A DNA stretch of 34,801 nt from a virus. This document shows positions 14,182 to 21,169 of this stretch, one piece after another. Positions within the stretch are counted from its first letter, which is position 1. Each line of letters starts with the position of its first letter. The stretch is from positions 1 through 34,801 of IMG/VR virus record IMGVR_UViG_3300008952_004029. One strand, given 5' to 3'. Under the pieces are notes generated by a model. The model saw nothing but the letters and a program-made list of their open reading frames with translations, was not told the origin of the DNA and searched no databases. A program made the translations under genes and the position numbers.

Positions 14182-15541
14182 TTTTGTCTCTGTCCAGAAA
14201 CAAAAACATGTCTTAGATCAAGTTAACTCATTTGTAAGTGAGATAGAAAAAGATCTCTTAAAATCGCTACGTAAGAATGCATACTTAGCTGCACCCCATG
14301 ATCTTATTACGTTAGCTGCATCTGACTTTCGACATATATTGCAGTCTAAAAATGTTAAAGGCATTGAGCTGTGCATTAGAAATATATTGCTCGAATCAGT
14401 TATCAAGCTTGAAAGAAACTCCGGGATGTCCGGATTGATCGCCGGCCTAACTTGTATCCAGCTTATAAAAGATCAGATCTTTAAACATCATCTCAATGTA
14501 CCGATAGAACAACCGGACATCACAGATAGCTTACACATGTTTTCTAGCATGTCTAGGCATACCAACATTAATACCATAGGGGAAACCATGGGTATGTACT
14601 TAGGTGACCCATGTGTAACTTCTATGGTCATGCAAGCATACCAATTAGCAGGGCATAGTGGCCAGATCTTTGTTGACAAAGAATATGCTGCGGCAACATG
14701 CATTGAGCTATTAAATGGGTATACGTTTCCATACGGAATAAACCCAGAGTTTATAGTCAATACTAAGACACAGATCTGGAAGGAATCCGGTGTAAAGTGT
14801 CTAATAATTGACGGAACAATAGAGACAGTCTCAGAAATTCACCATGTGTTACAATATTTTTTCGAAGAAAAATGGCCCGGAATCATTATTGCTCGAGGAT
14901 TTGGAGAAGAAGTATTAGGCACGCTGATATCGAACTATAACAGGCAAACACTTAACGTCTTGCCCATAGCTGTGCCTTATGATCTAGAGGGTGTCAATGC
15001 ATTAGTGGACATAGCTGTTACATGTAACACGGATGTCATTTCAAGCATTAAAGGAGAACTAATCTCTTCTATAGACCCTGTCGACATTGCTACGGTCGAA
15101 AAAGTTACACTATCTAATAAGCTTATTATTTCAAATCCGGTGGCAGAACATAATGTACGATATCATTTATCACAGATTCTAGATCAAAAAGAATCAGCAA
15201 TCCAGAGTAAAAAAGAGCTACTTGATAAGCGGACAAAATCACTATCATCTGTATGTGTACATTTCAAAGTAGATAGTCATCAAAAAAACCGCGGTCTATA
15301 TTTCAGTAGAATTGATCATGGCATCAAGTTGTTTAGAGAAATGTCTGCTCATGGAATTGTACAGTTAGAGAATGCTGTAAGACAATTACAGGATAAAAGC
15401 ATACGGAGTATAATGCAATCTTTTCTTGACAGTGGTTACCAGCAGCTACCGGCTCAGAGCTTAATCTTAGGGTGTAAGGTCGGGGAAGAAATAGCTAGCT
15501 CAATATTGTCTTCAACGGTGTATTTAGTATTAGATCAATGA
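14150..15541 (+). CDS. highly divergent GroEL-like (HSP60) chaperonin
   Basis: The third of three tandem ATGs (14144, 14147, 14150) is chosen because AGGAG ends at 14143; the product is 463 residues. The middle aligns by eye with the GroEL intermediate and apical domains: GQIFVDKEYAAATCIELLNG then YTFPYGINPEFI; WPGIIIARGFGEEVLGTLIS; LNVLPIAVPYDLEGVNALVDIAV; TDVISS. Later, LLDKRTKSLSSVCVHFKV and SRIDHGIKLFREMSAHGIV match the returning intermediate domain. Asp389 lines up with catalytic Asp398 of GroEL. The equatorial ATP motifs (LGPKGR, DGTTT, GGG) are not recognisable, the DGTTT position reading about RNSGMSG, and the C-terminal equatorial part is short. I infer a phage chaperonin with altered or absent ATP use. 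No GroES homologue lies in the window. Confidence 0.8.
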   Translation: MVAITADTTTNFVSVQKQKHVLDQVNSFVSEIEKDLLKSLRKNAYLAAPHDLITLAASDFRHILQSKNVKGIELCIRNILLESVIKLERNSGMSGLIAGLTCIQLIKDQIFKHHLNVPIEQPDITDSLHMFSSMSRHTNINTIGETMGMYLGDPCVTSMVMQAYQLAGHSGQIFVDKEYAAATCIELLNGYTFPYGINPEFIVNTKTQIWKESGVKCLIIDGTIETVSEIHHVLQYFFEEKWPGIIIARGFGEEVLGTLISNYNRQTLNVLPIAVPYDLEGVNALVDIAVTCNTDVISSIKGELISSIDPVDIATVEKVTLSNKLIISNPVAEHNVRYHLSQILDQKESAIQSKKELLDKRTKSLSSVCVHFKVDSHQKNRGLYFSRIDHGIKLFREMSAHGIVQLENAVRQLQDKSIRSIMQSFLDSGYQQLPAQSLILGCKVGEEIASSILSSTVYLVLDQ

Positions 15542-15559
15542 TTTTGATGGGTGGATTTG

Positions 15560-16027
15560 ATGAACTTAAATACAGCATCATGGTTTGATGGATCAGGCAA
15601 TAATATTCAATTTTCTGATGTGTTGAAAAATGTTGCGGCGCAAAGGCATACCCACGAGGTACATGTTGGGGGCGACTCCCAACCATATTATGACTATGTA
15701 GTATTTGCAGTTACAATTTGCTTATATTTACCCGGCCGGGGGGCCGTTTATTACGTAATACGAAAAAAGTCGAACAATAAAGCATATAAGAATCTAGGGC
15801 AGCGACTGCAACATGAGTCTGAGCTAGCATTGCTGGTGGCTAATCACGTTAGGGAAAGTCTAGCAATCAATGATATTACCATTCATGCAGACCTTAGCCC
15901 AAACCCAGTCAACAAAAGCTTCAAATATGTCAAGTCAATACAAAACTTTGTACAGTCAATGGGATTTCGGTGTATTGTTAAGCCAGATTCATGGGCTGCG
16001 TGGGTTGCGGATAAGCATGCGAAATAA
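15560..16027 (+). CDS. YkuK-family RNase H-like protein (DUF458)
   Basis: A 155-residue protein if ATG 15560 is used, with GGTGG (15550-15554) as a weak ribosome site; GTG 15551 has none. The RNase H-like fold is suggested by VHVGGDSQPYYDYVVFAVTI (first acidic strand, Asp in GGDSQ), a following helix with E in LQHESELALLV, and ITIHADLSPN (second acidic strand). SWAAWVADKHAK at the C-terminus is the last helix with an Asp/His. This order matches the Bacillus YkuK family, which is common in large phages. Substrate and activity are unknown; an RNA or RNA-DNA nuclease role is inferred. It follows the chaperonin-like gene by 18 nt. Confidence 0.82.
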   Translation: MNLNTASWFDGSGNNIQFSDVLKNVAAQRHTHEVHVGGDSQPYYDYVVFAVTICLYLPGRGAVYYVIRKKSNNKAYKNLGQRLQHESELALLVANHVRESLAINDITIHADLSPNPVNKSFKYVKSIQNFVQSMGFRCIVKPDSWAAWVADKHAK

Positions 16028-16087
16028 GGGATAACTGTTTACTCACGCACGTGGGTATGATATTCTTGGTAAGCAAGGAGATATATT

Positions 16088-16327
16088 ATGCCTAATTTTG
16101 AAGCGACATTATTTAACACCCTTAAGGACCTGGCGTCTGTAACGAAAGTTAATATGGTGCAGACCCTAAATACCGCTATAGCGAACGGCACGCTAACATT
16201 AGATGAGAATGCACTTCATACTGTCACTAATATTTTTAGATCTACAGTTGATGCTAATTTAGATGTAGCACATAGTCAACTGCTAAAAATTGCCGATCCA
16301 AAGACAAAAAAGAAGACCACCAAGTAG
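16088..16327 (+). CDS. small helical protein of unknown function
   Basis: A 79-residue protein with a clear AAGGAG about 8 nt before the ATG. It is predicted all-helical (EATLFNTLKDLASVTKVNMV, ENALHTVTNIFRSTVDANLD) with a Lys-rich tail KTKKKTTK. No membrane span, cysteine or known motif is seen. The basic tail could contact nucleic acid. First of a run of four small same-strand genes before the tmRNA. Confidence 0.72.
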   Translation: MPNFEATLFNTLKDLASVTKVNMVQTLNTAIANGTLTLDENALHTVTNIFRSTVDANLDVAHSQLLKIADPKTKKKTTK

Positions 16328-16337
16328 AGATTACTAG

Positions 16338-16814
16338 ATGCAAGGATTTAAGCACTTAATCCAATGTCATTGTATTTTGCCTCAATATCGAAATCGGCCA
16401 GATCCAGTGTTTCATCAATTTGTTGTTTTTTCTACAATCGATGATAGTGACACTGTATCGCCAAAGTACGTACAATGTAATAATTGCAGTGTAGTACACA
16501 AAATATACGACTTATGTAAGTCTGAAATTATAGCCGGCAAAGACGAACTGAATTCAGTAAGTACAATAGATGACGTCATATATACTATACCGGAAGATAT
16601 TCGGGGAGTATTAGAGAACTATGATGTAGATCTTCCCACATGGGAACACACACAGTTCGTTTTGCAAAATAAAGTGTGGGGTACCGCGGTCATTTTGACA
16701 AGGGATGTTTTAGAAGATGAAACACAAGGAAAGTTATTAATGATCAAGGGTCCTAAGGAGTTTAACATTGAAACGTTTATAGTGGAAAACTACATTAATG
16801 GAGAACAAAAATGA
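16338..16814 (+). CDS. zinc-ribbon-like phage protein of unknown function
   Basis: A 158-residue protein. QCHC (Cys10, Cys12) and QCNNC (Cys47, Cys50) make a likely four-Cys zinc site around a beta-hairpin, VFHQFVVFSTIDD. A helical, acidic middle and a second alpha/beta part follow (WEHTQFVLQNKVWGTAVILT). The overall text resembles a hypothetical protein I associate with T4-like marine phages, but I know no function. The ribosome site is weak (GAGAT). The stop overlaps the next start as ATGA, so the two are coupled. Confidence 0.75.
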   Translation: MQGFKHLIQCHCILPQYRNRPDPVFHQFVVFSTIDDSDTVSPKYVQCNNCSVVHKIYDLCKSEIIAGKDELNSVSTIDDVIYTIPEDIRGVLENYDVDLPTWEHTQFVLQNKVWGTAVILTRDVLEDETQGKLLMIKGPKEFNIETFIVENYINGEQK

Positions 16815-17050
16815 GTATTGCCAAGTTTGGACAAACTGATTTCGAAAAGAAAGCTAGTGATAGCCAAAAGTCTAGGGAGATCGTCGCGGAGATCCTTAAC
16901 TTTGGAGTCTCGCAGCAACAAATCCTTCGAATCGCATACTTATTATCACTTGAATTAGAGAATGTAGATGCAATGAAAAATATTTCCCAGTGTATAAAGA
17001 CTTACATAGAGGGATTAGAAGAACCAATTAAGAGTGTCATAGAGACTTAG
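16811..17050 (+). CDS. small helical protein of unknown function
   Basis: A 79-residue protein starting at the ATGA overlap with the zinc-ribbon gene. Helices SREIVAEILNFGVSQQQILR and IAYLLSLELENVDAMKNISQ suggest a compact helical bundle. No cysteine cluster or membrane span. The strict coupling suggests it works with the upstream protein. Family not recognised. Confidence 0.75.
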   Translation: MSIAKFGQTDFEKKASDSQKSREIVAEILNFGVSQQQILRIAYLLSLELENVDAMKNISQCIKTYIEGLEEPIKSVIET

Positions 17051-17061
17051 AGAGGAAAAAC

Positions 17062-17259
17062 ATGAGTAACACAATTGTTGATAGCTGGAATAACATCAAG
17101 GTATTGGTTGAAAGCCTTGAGCTCGATGTACATAAGAATGCCAACGGAAATCGGTCCGCCGGTGTTCGTGCACGTCGCGGTCTTAGACAGCTTAAGAAAG
17201 AAGCAGCCAGTTTAGTAAAGTTAACTATCGAAGAGGAAAAGAACAAGAGTGCAGATTAA
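17062..17259 (+). CDS. histone H1-like (Hc1-type) DNA-binding protein
   Basis: A 65-residue protein with GAGG 7 nt upstream. The core, HKNANGNRSAGVRARRGLRQ then LKKEAASLVKLTIEEE, matches the bacterial/phage Hc1-like pattern G-N-[KR]-x-A-[GA]-x-R-x-R-[KR]-x-[LM]-x-x-[LV]-K-K. A preceding helix (SWNNIKVLVESLELDV) is also typical. Such proteins bind and compact DNA without sequence specificity. Its position 12 nt upstream of the tmRNA and in the same direction as the tubulin gene hints at shared transcription; a nucleoid or DNA-organising role beside a tubulin is notable. Confidence 0.83.
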   Translation: MSNTIVDSWNNIKVLVESLELDVHKNANGNRSAGVRARRGLRQLKKEAASLVKLTIEEEKNKSAD

Positions 17260-17270
17260 TAATTAACCAT

Positions 17271-17635
17271 GGGGGCGAAACGGTCTCGACGGGGTAATGA
17301 AGGATGAAGGTGCAAGTAGCCAACTGTAACACATGGCTTGACAGTGTTTCAAACTATAATTGCTAACGATAACGTTGCATACGATTACGCACTAGCTGCA
17401 TAATCGCGGGGTTTCCGATGACCTTGTTTTCCAATATCGGATAAGTGGTTGGTCCCACCGAAAATAACAAGACCAAAATGGTACCCTGCTATAGCAGGTG
17501 GACTTCCAAGGCCACATAGGAAACGGGAAATTTGTGGATAGGAATTCTGGACACCGAAAAAGTCCAGACAAACTTGTGAATGACCTGATTTTAGAATTGT
17601 TTCGGACGCGGGTTCGACTCCCGCCGCCTCCACCA
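17271..17635 (+). ncRNA. ssrA: transfer-messenger RNA (one-piece tmRNA)
   Basis: The 5' end GGGGGCGAAACGGTCTCGACGG is the tmRNA signature. It pairs as GGGGGCG with CGCCTCC (17625-17631), followed by discriminator A and encoded CCA (17633-17635). The T arm is GCGGG-TTCGACT-CCCGC. The tag frame runs from GCT 17362 to TAA 17401-17403 and encodes ANDNVAYDYALAA, ending in the ALAA degron recognised by ClpXP-type proteases. The RNA rescues stalled ribosomes with SmpB, which is presumably from the host since no smpB is seen here. It is a standard unpermuted form. The tubulin gene's ribosome site starts at the next base. Confidence 0.97.
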
Positions 17636-17646
17636 GGAGAATTATA

Positions 17647-18789
17647 ATGGGAAGTACACTTGGGAATATCCAAAAGTTTAGAAAAAGAGGAAACAAGATG
17701 AGTAACAAAAAAGAAGACGAACAACCTCAGGATGATACATATATCAATCCTCAAGATGATGATTGGGGGTTTGTATCTGGTCTAGACGAAGATACTGGAT
17801 TTGTCGATGAGCGCCTATTACCAGAAAATACAGCAGCCTCAGCGCTGAATGTCGGTTTCGTAGGCGTCGGTGGTGGCGGCGGAAAGCTGGCAAAGTCATT
17901 TTTAGACTTAGGGTTTAATAAGACATTGTTGGTCAATACTACAGCCAAGGATCAACCAGGTGGTTTGGATCCTAATCACTTTTTACAGATCCCGGGAGCC
18001 GATGGCGTCGGAAAAGATGTCAACTTGGGAAAAAAGATCCTTAGTGAAAACAGTGCGCTGGTTGAAGATGCGCTAAGATCAAGGTTCGGAAAGCTAGATT
18101 GGCTATTTGTTTTTGCCGGTGGTGGAGGCGGGACTGGGTCTGCATGTCATTCACTCCATGGAGCGTTTGATCGGTATCTTAGATCTCTCGAGGCGGAAGG
18201 CGCTGTCGTATACGTTGTGACAAAGCCTTCGGCACAGGAACTTTTGAATCCTTCGATTAAAGAAAATTATGAAAGTGCCATGGCGGATGTTAGTAGTCAC
18301 CCCCATATTGTATTAGACAATGAAAGACAACTACAGCTGCTCCGTGGGAAGGTCGGGATGCTAAACATGTACCCAGCCGCCAACGGCCAGTTCGCAAAAT
18401 TGGTGCACCAGGTACTTAAGTTAGCAGACCAAAGTTCAGATATATCTGCATTCGACTCTAATGATCTTGAGAGATGCCTGCGTACACCGGGCCGTATATT
18501 TATGGGTAGTACTATAGTGAAGGATACGAGTGGTCGTGACCTCGGATCGACAGTATTCCAAGGGTGTATAAGGGGATCGGCATGCCCTGCCCCCACAGGC
18601 AATCCTGAAACCGGGGTGCTATTATTATTGGTAACATCTAGCATGGCATCTGACCCGGACGTAAGCAATAAGCTTGAAGCAGCAACAACATATGTTGGTG
18701 GACGCACAAATACACTTTTCTCCGGAATTTATCTTAATGATAGAATTCCAGGGTTAATTGCGCTAACGATGTTCGGCGGAATGAACTAA
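17647..18789 (+). CDS. FtsZ/tubulin-superfamily GTPase
   Basis: A 380-residue protein. NVGFVGVGGGGGKLAKSFLD (about 68-87) is the T1 loop. LLVNTTAKD (about 94-102) is T2 and FAGGGGGTGSA (about 156-166) is the tubulin/FtsZ signature G-G-G-T-G-[ST]-[GA]. VVTKP follows as T5. NERQLQLL aligns with FtsZ NDKLLKVL. FDSNDLERCL supplies Asp270 and Asp273 where FtsZ has NVDFADV, so the T7 catalytic acids seem present. About 65 acidic residues precede the domain, and the FtsZ C-terminal peptide is absent. It should polymerise with GTP; phage tubulins (PhuZ, TubZ) move or centre DNA. GGAG at 17636-17639 supports ATG 17647; a second ATG at 17698 also has GAGGAA. Confidence 0.9.
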   Translation: MGSTLGNIQKFRKRGNKMSNKKEDEQPQDDTYINPQDDDWGFVSGLDEDTGFVDERLLPENTAASALNVGFVGVGGGGGKLAKSFLDLGFNKTLLVNTTAKDQPGGLDPNHFLQIPGADGVGKDVNLGKKILSENSALVEDALRSRFGKLDWLFVFAGGGGGTGSACHSLHGAFDRYLRSLEAEGAVVYVVTKPSAQELLNPSIKENYESAMADVSSHPHIVLDNERQLQLLRGKVGMLNMYPAANGQFAKLVHQVLKLADQSSDISAFDSNDLERCLRTPGRIFMGSTIVKDTSGRDLGSTVFQGCIRGSACPAPTGNPETGVLLLLVTSSMASDPDVSNKLEAATTYVGGRTNTLFSGIYLNDRIPGLIALTMFGGMN

Positions 18790-19055
18790 AGCTTAAGGTC
18801 TGATTTATTCAATAGCTTCTTGAAAATTAATTTTTCTATTTGGCATATTCTCATACGAGTTACGCCAAACATATCGCCAATATCTTGGAGCGTTTTTTCT
18901 CCATCCCTAGCTGCTATTTGAATACAGTTTTGATATTTTTCAGAAGAGTGCCAATAACGGCATTCTTCTTTTTTGCATGGTACTTTGTACTTTTCGTGTT
19001 CATTATGACATGTCGTGCCTATTAAGACCAAGTCATTATCTTTCTTTTTTGCCAC
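18786..19055 (-). CDS. sigma-70 region 4-like DNA-binding protein
   Basis: The C-terminal half, GEKTLQDIGDMFGVTRMRIC then QIEKLIFKKL, is a sigma region 4 helix-turn-helix (T-L-x-x-I-G-x-x-x-G-V-T-R-x-R-[IV]-x-Q-I-E). The N-terminal half carries four or five cysteines (GTTCHNEHEKYKVPCKKEEC, then YQNC), a possible zinc site. Sigma regions 1-3 are missing, so it may be a region-4-only late factor, an anti-host adaptor or a transcriptional regulator that contacts the -35. GTG 19055 is chosen for the GGGG 7 nt upstream (89 residues); ATG 19079 adds eight residues without a ribosome site. It is convergent with the tubulin gene (stops overlap by 3 nt) and divergent from PhoH. Confidence 0.82.
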   Translation of the reverse strand: MAKKKDNDLVLIGTTCHNEHEKYKVPCKKEECRYWHSSEKYQNCIQIAARDGEKTLQDIGDMFGVTRMRICQIEKLIFKKLLNKSDLKL

Positions 19056-19094
19056 AGTTAACCCCGTCGATAGGAACATGTTACATGTACGTTC

Positions 19095-19115
19095 ATACTT
19101 ATACTATAATCAATA
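19095..19115. promoter_or_regulatory. candidate divergent promoter between sigma-like and phoH genes
   Basis: TATACTATAATC (19100-19111) contains TATAAT on the plus strand and TATAGTATAAG on the minus strand, placed between the divergent genes. ATAATCAATA here recurs upstream of the epimerase gene (32160-32169). No clear -35 on either strand. Confidence 0.35.
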
Positions 19116-19155
19116 AGCGGGGAATGGATATTTTAGAACTCCAGGAGCACAGTTG

Positions 19156-20466
19156 ATGAGTAAACGCAAACTACTAGTAATAGACACGTCAGTACTACTT
19201 TATGATAAAGCTGCCATTCACTCTTTCCCAGGAAATGATGTCGTAATTCCACTTACGGTATTAGATGAACTGGATCGGTTTAAAGAAAAACCTGGGTTGT
19301 TAGGCGAAAATGCAAGATATGTCAATCGTTTTCTTGACACACTTCGAGAAAATGGTAGCCTACACCAAAAAATAATGTTAGAAGAAGGTAATCAATCCAT
19401 TCGGGTAGAAATAGAATCTGATTCTGATATAACGGTACCTGATGGGTTGAATCGAAATTATGCAGATAATAAGATATTGGCTACTGCACTTTTCCTAAAT
19501 AAGAAGCATGCCAACAAAACCGTTAAGGTCATTACAAAGGACATTAATCTTAGGGTTAAGTCAGATGCCCTGGGCCTTGCCGCGGAGGATTACTATAAAG
19601 ATCACCTCAGCATCTCAGACGCAAATGCCTATACCGGTGAGTCAACGGTGACATTAAGTGATGAAATGCTTGATCGGTTTTTTGATGAAGGGTACCTGGA
19701 TGTTAAGGATCTTGAGTTAACTCAGGAACTATATGAAAATCAGTTTTTGATTGGAAAGGGCCCATCAGGTGGATCAATGCTAGGAATGTATCAAAACGGT
19801 ACAATTAAAAAGCTTGTTGAAAGTGAGTCTGATTCTTTTGTGGGTGTCAAGCCGCGAAATAAAGAGCAAAAATTTGCGCTGCAATTATTGAATGATCCAG
19901 ATATCCAGTTAGTTAGTCTCACTGGCTTAGCTGGATCCGGAAAAACTTTCTTAGCACTTATGGCGGCGATGGGTAATCTCAATCATGAAAACTATAAGAG
20001 AATTGTATTTACACGATCAATTCAACCGGTGGGTCGCGATTTAGGTTATTTACCCGGTGACATGGATGAAAAAATGGCGCCATGGCTAGCGCCAATTATC
20101 GACAACTTTAGACATGCATTTGGTGACCTAACATACTTTGAGGCAATGATGCATAAGGGCCAAATTGATATTGCGCCGTTATCGTATATCAGGGGAAGAA
20201 CATTTAATGACTCATTCCTTATTGTTGACGAAGCTCAGAATGCAACAATCCATGAGCTTAAGACGATTATTACTCGAATAGGAAAGGGCTCAAAGGTAGT
20301 ATTACTTGGAGACACCGACCAGGTTGATACACCCTATATTGATAAGAAATCTAACGGCCTAACGATCGCGGTAGAAAAGTTTAAAGACTCGCCGCTAGCT
20401 GGTCATGTGAAGCTAAGTCGAGGACAAAGGTCAAAAATTGCGACATTAGCGTCTAAGATTCTTTAG
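19156..20466 (+). CDS. phoH: PhoH family PIN-ATPase (PhoH2/YlaK type)
   Basis: ATG 19156 is chosen, with AGGAG (19143-19147) 8 nt upstream, giving 436 residues. The N-terminal PIN nuclease domain (about 5-140) shows LLVIDTSVLLYD (catalytic Asp10), LDELDRF, and the third acid in NRNYADNKILATAL. The C-terminal PhoH ATPase has Walker A GLAGSGKT (about 257-264), GRDLGYLPGD, Walker B FLIVDEAQN (about 355-363) and LLGDTDQVD. PIN-PhoH fusions unwind and cut RNA in some bacteria. Phage PhoH is widespread, and the usual link to phosphate starvation is not proved for phages. It is divergent from the sigma-like gene. Confidence 0.96.
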   Translation: MSKRKLLVIDTSVLLYDKAAIHSFPGNDVVIPLTVLDELDRFKEKPGLLGENARYVNRFLDTLRENGSLHQKIMLEEGNQSIRVEIESDSDITVPDGLNRNYADNKILATALFLNKKHANKTVKVITKDINLRVKSDALGLAAEDYYKDHLSISDANAYTGESTVTLSDEMLDRFFDEGYLDVKDLELTQELYENQFLIGKGPSGGSMLGMYQNGTIKKLVESESDSFVGVKPRNKEQKFALQLLNDPDIQLVSLTGLAGSGKTFLALMAAMGNLNHENYKRIVFTRSIQPVGRDLGYLPGDMDEKMAPWLAPIIDNFRHAFGDLTYFEAMMHKGQIDIAPLSYIRGRTFNDSFLIVDEAQNATIHELKTIITRIGKGSKVVLLGDTDQVDTPYIDKKSNGLTIAVEKFKDSPLAGHVKLSRGQRSKIATLASKIL

Positions 20467-20490
20467 TTTCGCCGGACTTTATTCTAATCG

Positions 20491-20514
20491 CCCAATATTT
20501 ACTAAAGTATTGGG
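20491..20514 (+). promoter_or_regulatory. hairpin overlapping the ribosome site of the next gene
   Basis: CCCAATA (20491-20497) pairs perfectly with TATTGGG (20508-20514), and the inner TTT/AAA can extend the stem with one bulged G. The last GGG is also the start of the Shine-Dalgarno GGGAGG (20512-20517) for GTG 20524. There is no U tract, so it is not a terminator. Possible translation control or 5'-end protection. Confidence 0.4.
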
Positions 20515-20523
20515 AGGTTCGTA

Positions 20524-20871
20524 GTGGCTCATACTAGATTTACAAAAAGAGATCGTAATAGATATAAGAAGATTTACCCATTCGTTAAGCGTACCCCTAG
20601 ATGGGAATATGCTAGCCCTGTTGACTTCCAGATGGAAGTAGGAGAGGTTGATTTCGAGGGTGAAACCTATCTATCATTTACGTTTGCAGAAGCCTTTCCT
20701 GCACCACCAGAGAACCCACCTATCATTACTGCAACATCATTGGATCCTGAACATGCAGTTAACGTTACAATATTCAATGTTTCCCATAAGGGAGCCGATG
20801 TTAGTGTAACGAACCCATATTATGGAAAGGTGGTATGGCATGCAATATGGATCGAGTGTTCGGACTGTTAG
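20524..20871 (+). CDS. lectin-like small virion-associated protein
   Basis: A 115-residue protein starting at GTG 20524 with GGGAGG 6 nt upstream. After a basic N-terminus (FTKRDRNRYKKIYPFVKRTP) the core is beta-rich: QMEVGEVDFEGETYLSFTFA, EAFPAPPENPPIITATSLD, NVTIFNVSHKGADVSVTNPY, GKVVWHAIWIE. The pattern of a strand with F/A then P-P-x-[IV]-[IV]-T-A followed by paired strands is like the H-type lectin fold found in phage fibre-associated proteins. The gene directly downstream has the same plan, suggesting duplication. Probably a fibre tip, adaptor or decoration protein. Identification is by pattern only. Confidence 0.72.
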   Translation: MAHTRFTKRDRNRYKKIYPFVKRTPRWEYASPVDFQMEVGEVDFEGETYLSFTFAEAFPAPPENPPIITATSLDPEHAVNVTIFNVSHKGADVSVTNPYYGKVVWHAIWIECSDC

Positions 20872-20878
20872 GGATATC

Positions 20879-21157
20879 ATGGGACTAGTAGATACAAAGT
20901 TGACTGTACCTGAGTGGGCTATAGAAGTCGATACTGTTAATATGTCTGGGAAATATCGAACCCAGCATAAGTGGAAGTCATACTTTTCTTCACCCCCTCA
21001 TGTGGTAGCGACATGTATGAGCCCAACCGGTGTGCCGTTAGGCAATGCCAGCGTACACATAATATCAGTATCAGTAAAAGAGATCGATTTTTCGATCAAT
21101 GCGTATGTTCCAGGAATGTATGTTCACTTGCACGCTATCGGAAAGTGGCGAGACTAG
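20879..21157 (+). CDS. second lectin-like small protein (paralogue of the preceding gene)
   Basis: ATG 20879 is preferred over an upstream frame-open ATG at 20822, because that one sits inside the previous gene and adds 19 residues unlike the domain. AGGGA ends 4 nt before 20879, and the gap to the previous stop is 7 nt. The product is 92 residues. VPEWAIEVDTVNMSGKYRTQ, KWKSYFSSPPHVVATCMSP, SVHIISVSVKEIDFSINAYV and MYVHLHAIGKW repeat the strand order of the preceding protein, including the S-P-P-x-V-V-A-T element. It probably forms part of the same receptor-binding or fibre substructure. The next gene, the giant fibre, starts 12 nt later. Confidence 0.68.
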   Translation: MGLVDTKLTVPEWAIEVDTVNMSGKYRTQHKWKSYFSSPPHVVATCMSPTGVPLGNASVHIISVSVKEIDFSINAYVPGMYVHLHAIGKWRD

Positions 21158-21169
21158 GAGTTAAAGTAA

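Noticed and set aside
17385-17754. Two overlapping minus-strand frames of 107 and 120 codons
   Set aside because: They cover the tmRNA and the tubulin start; their sequence is explained by the tmRNA.
18387-18400. First reading of the tubulin T7 loop as NGQFAKL, which would lack catalytic Asp
   Set aside because: A better alignment places FtsZ NVDFADV against AFDSNDL further on (Asp270 and Asp273), so the acids are present.
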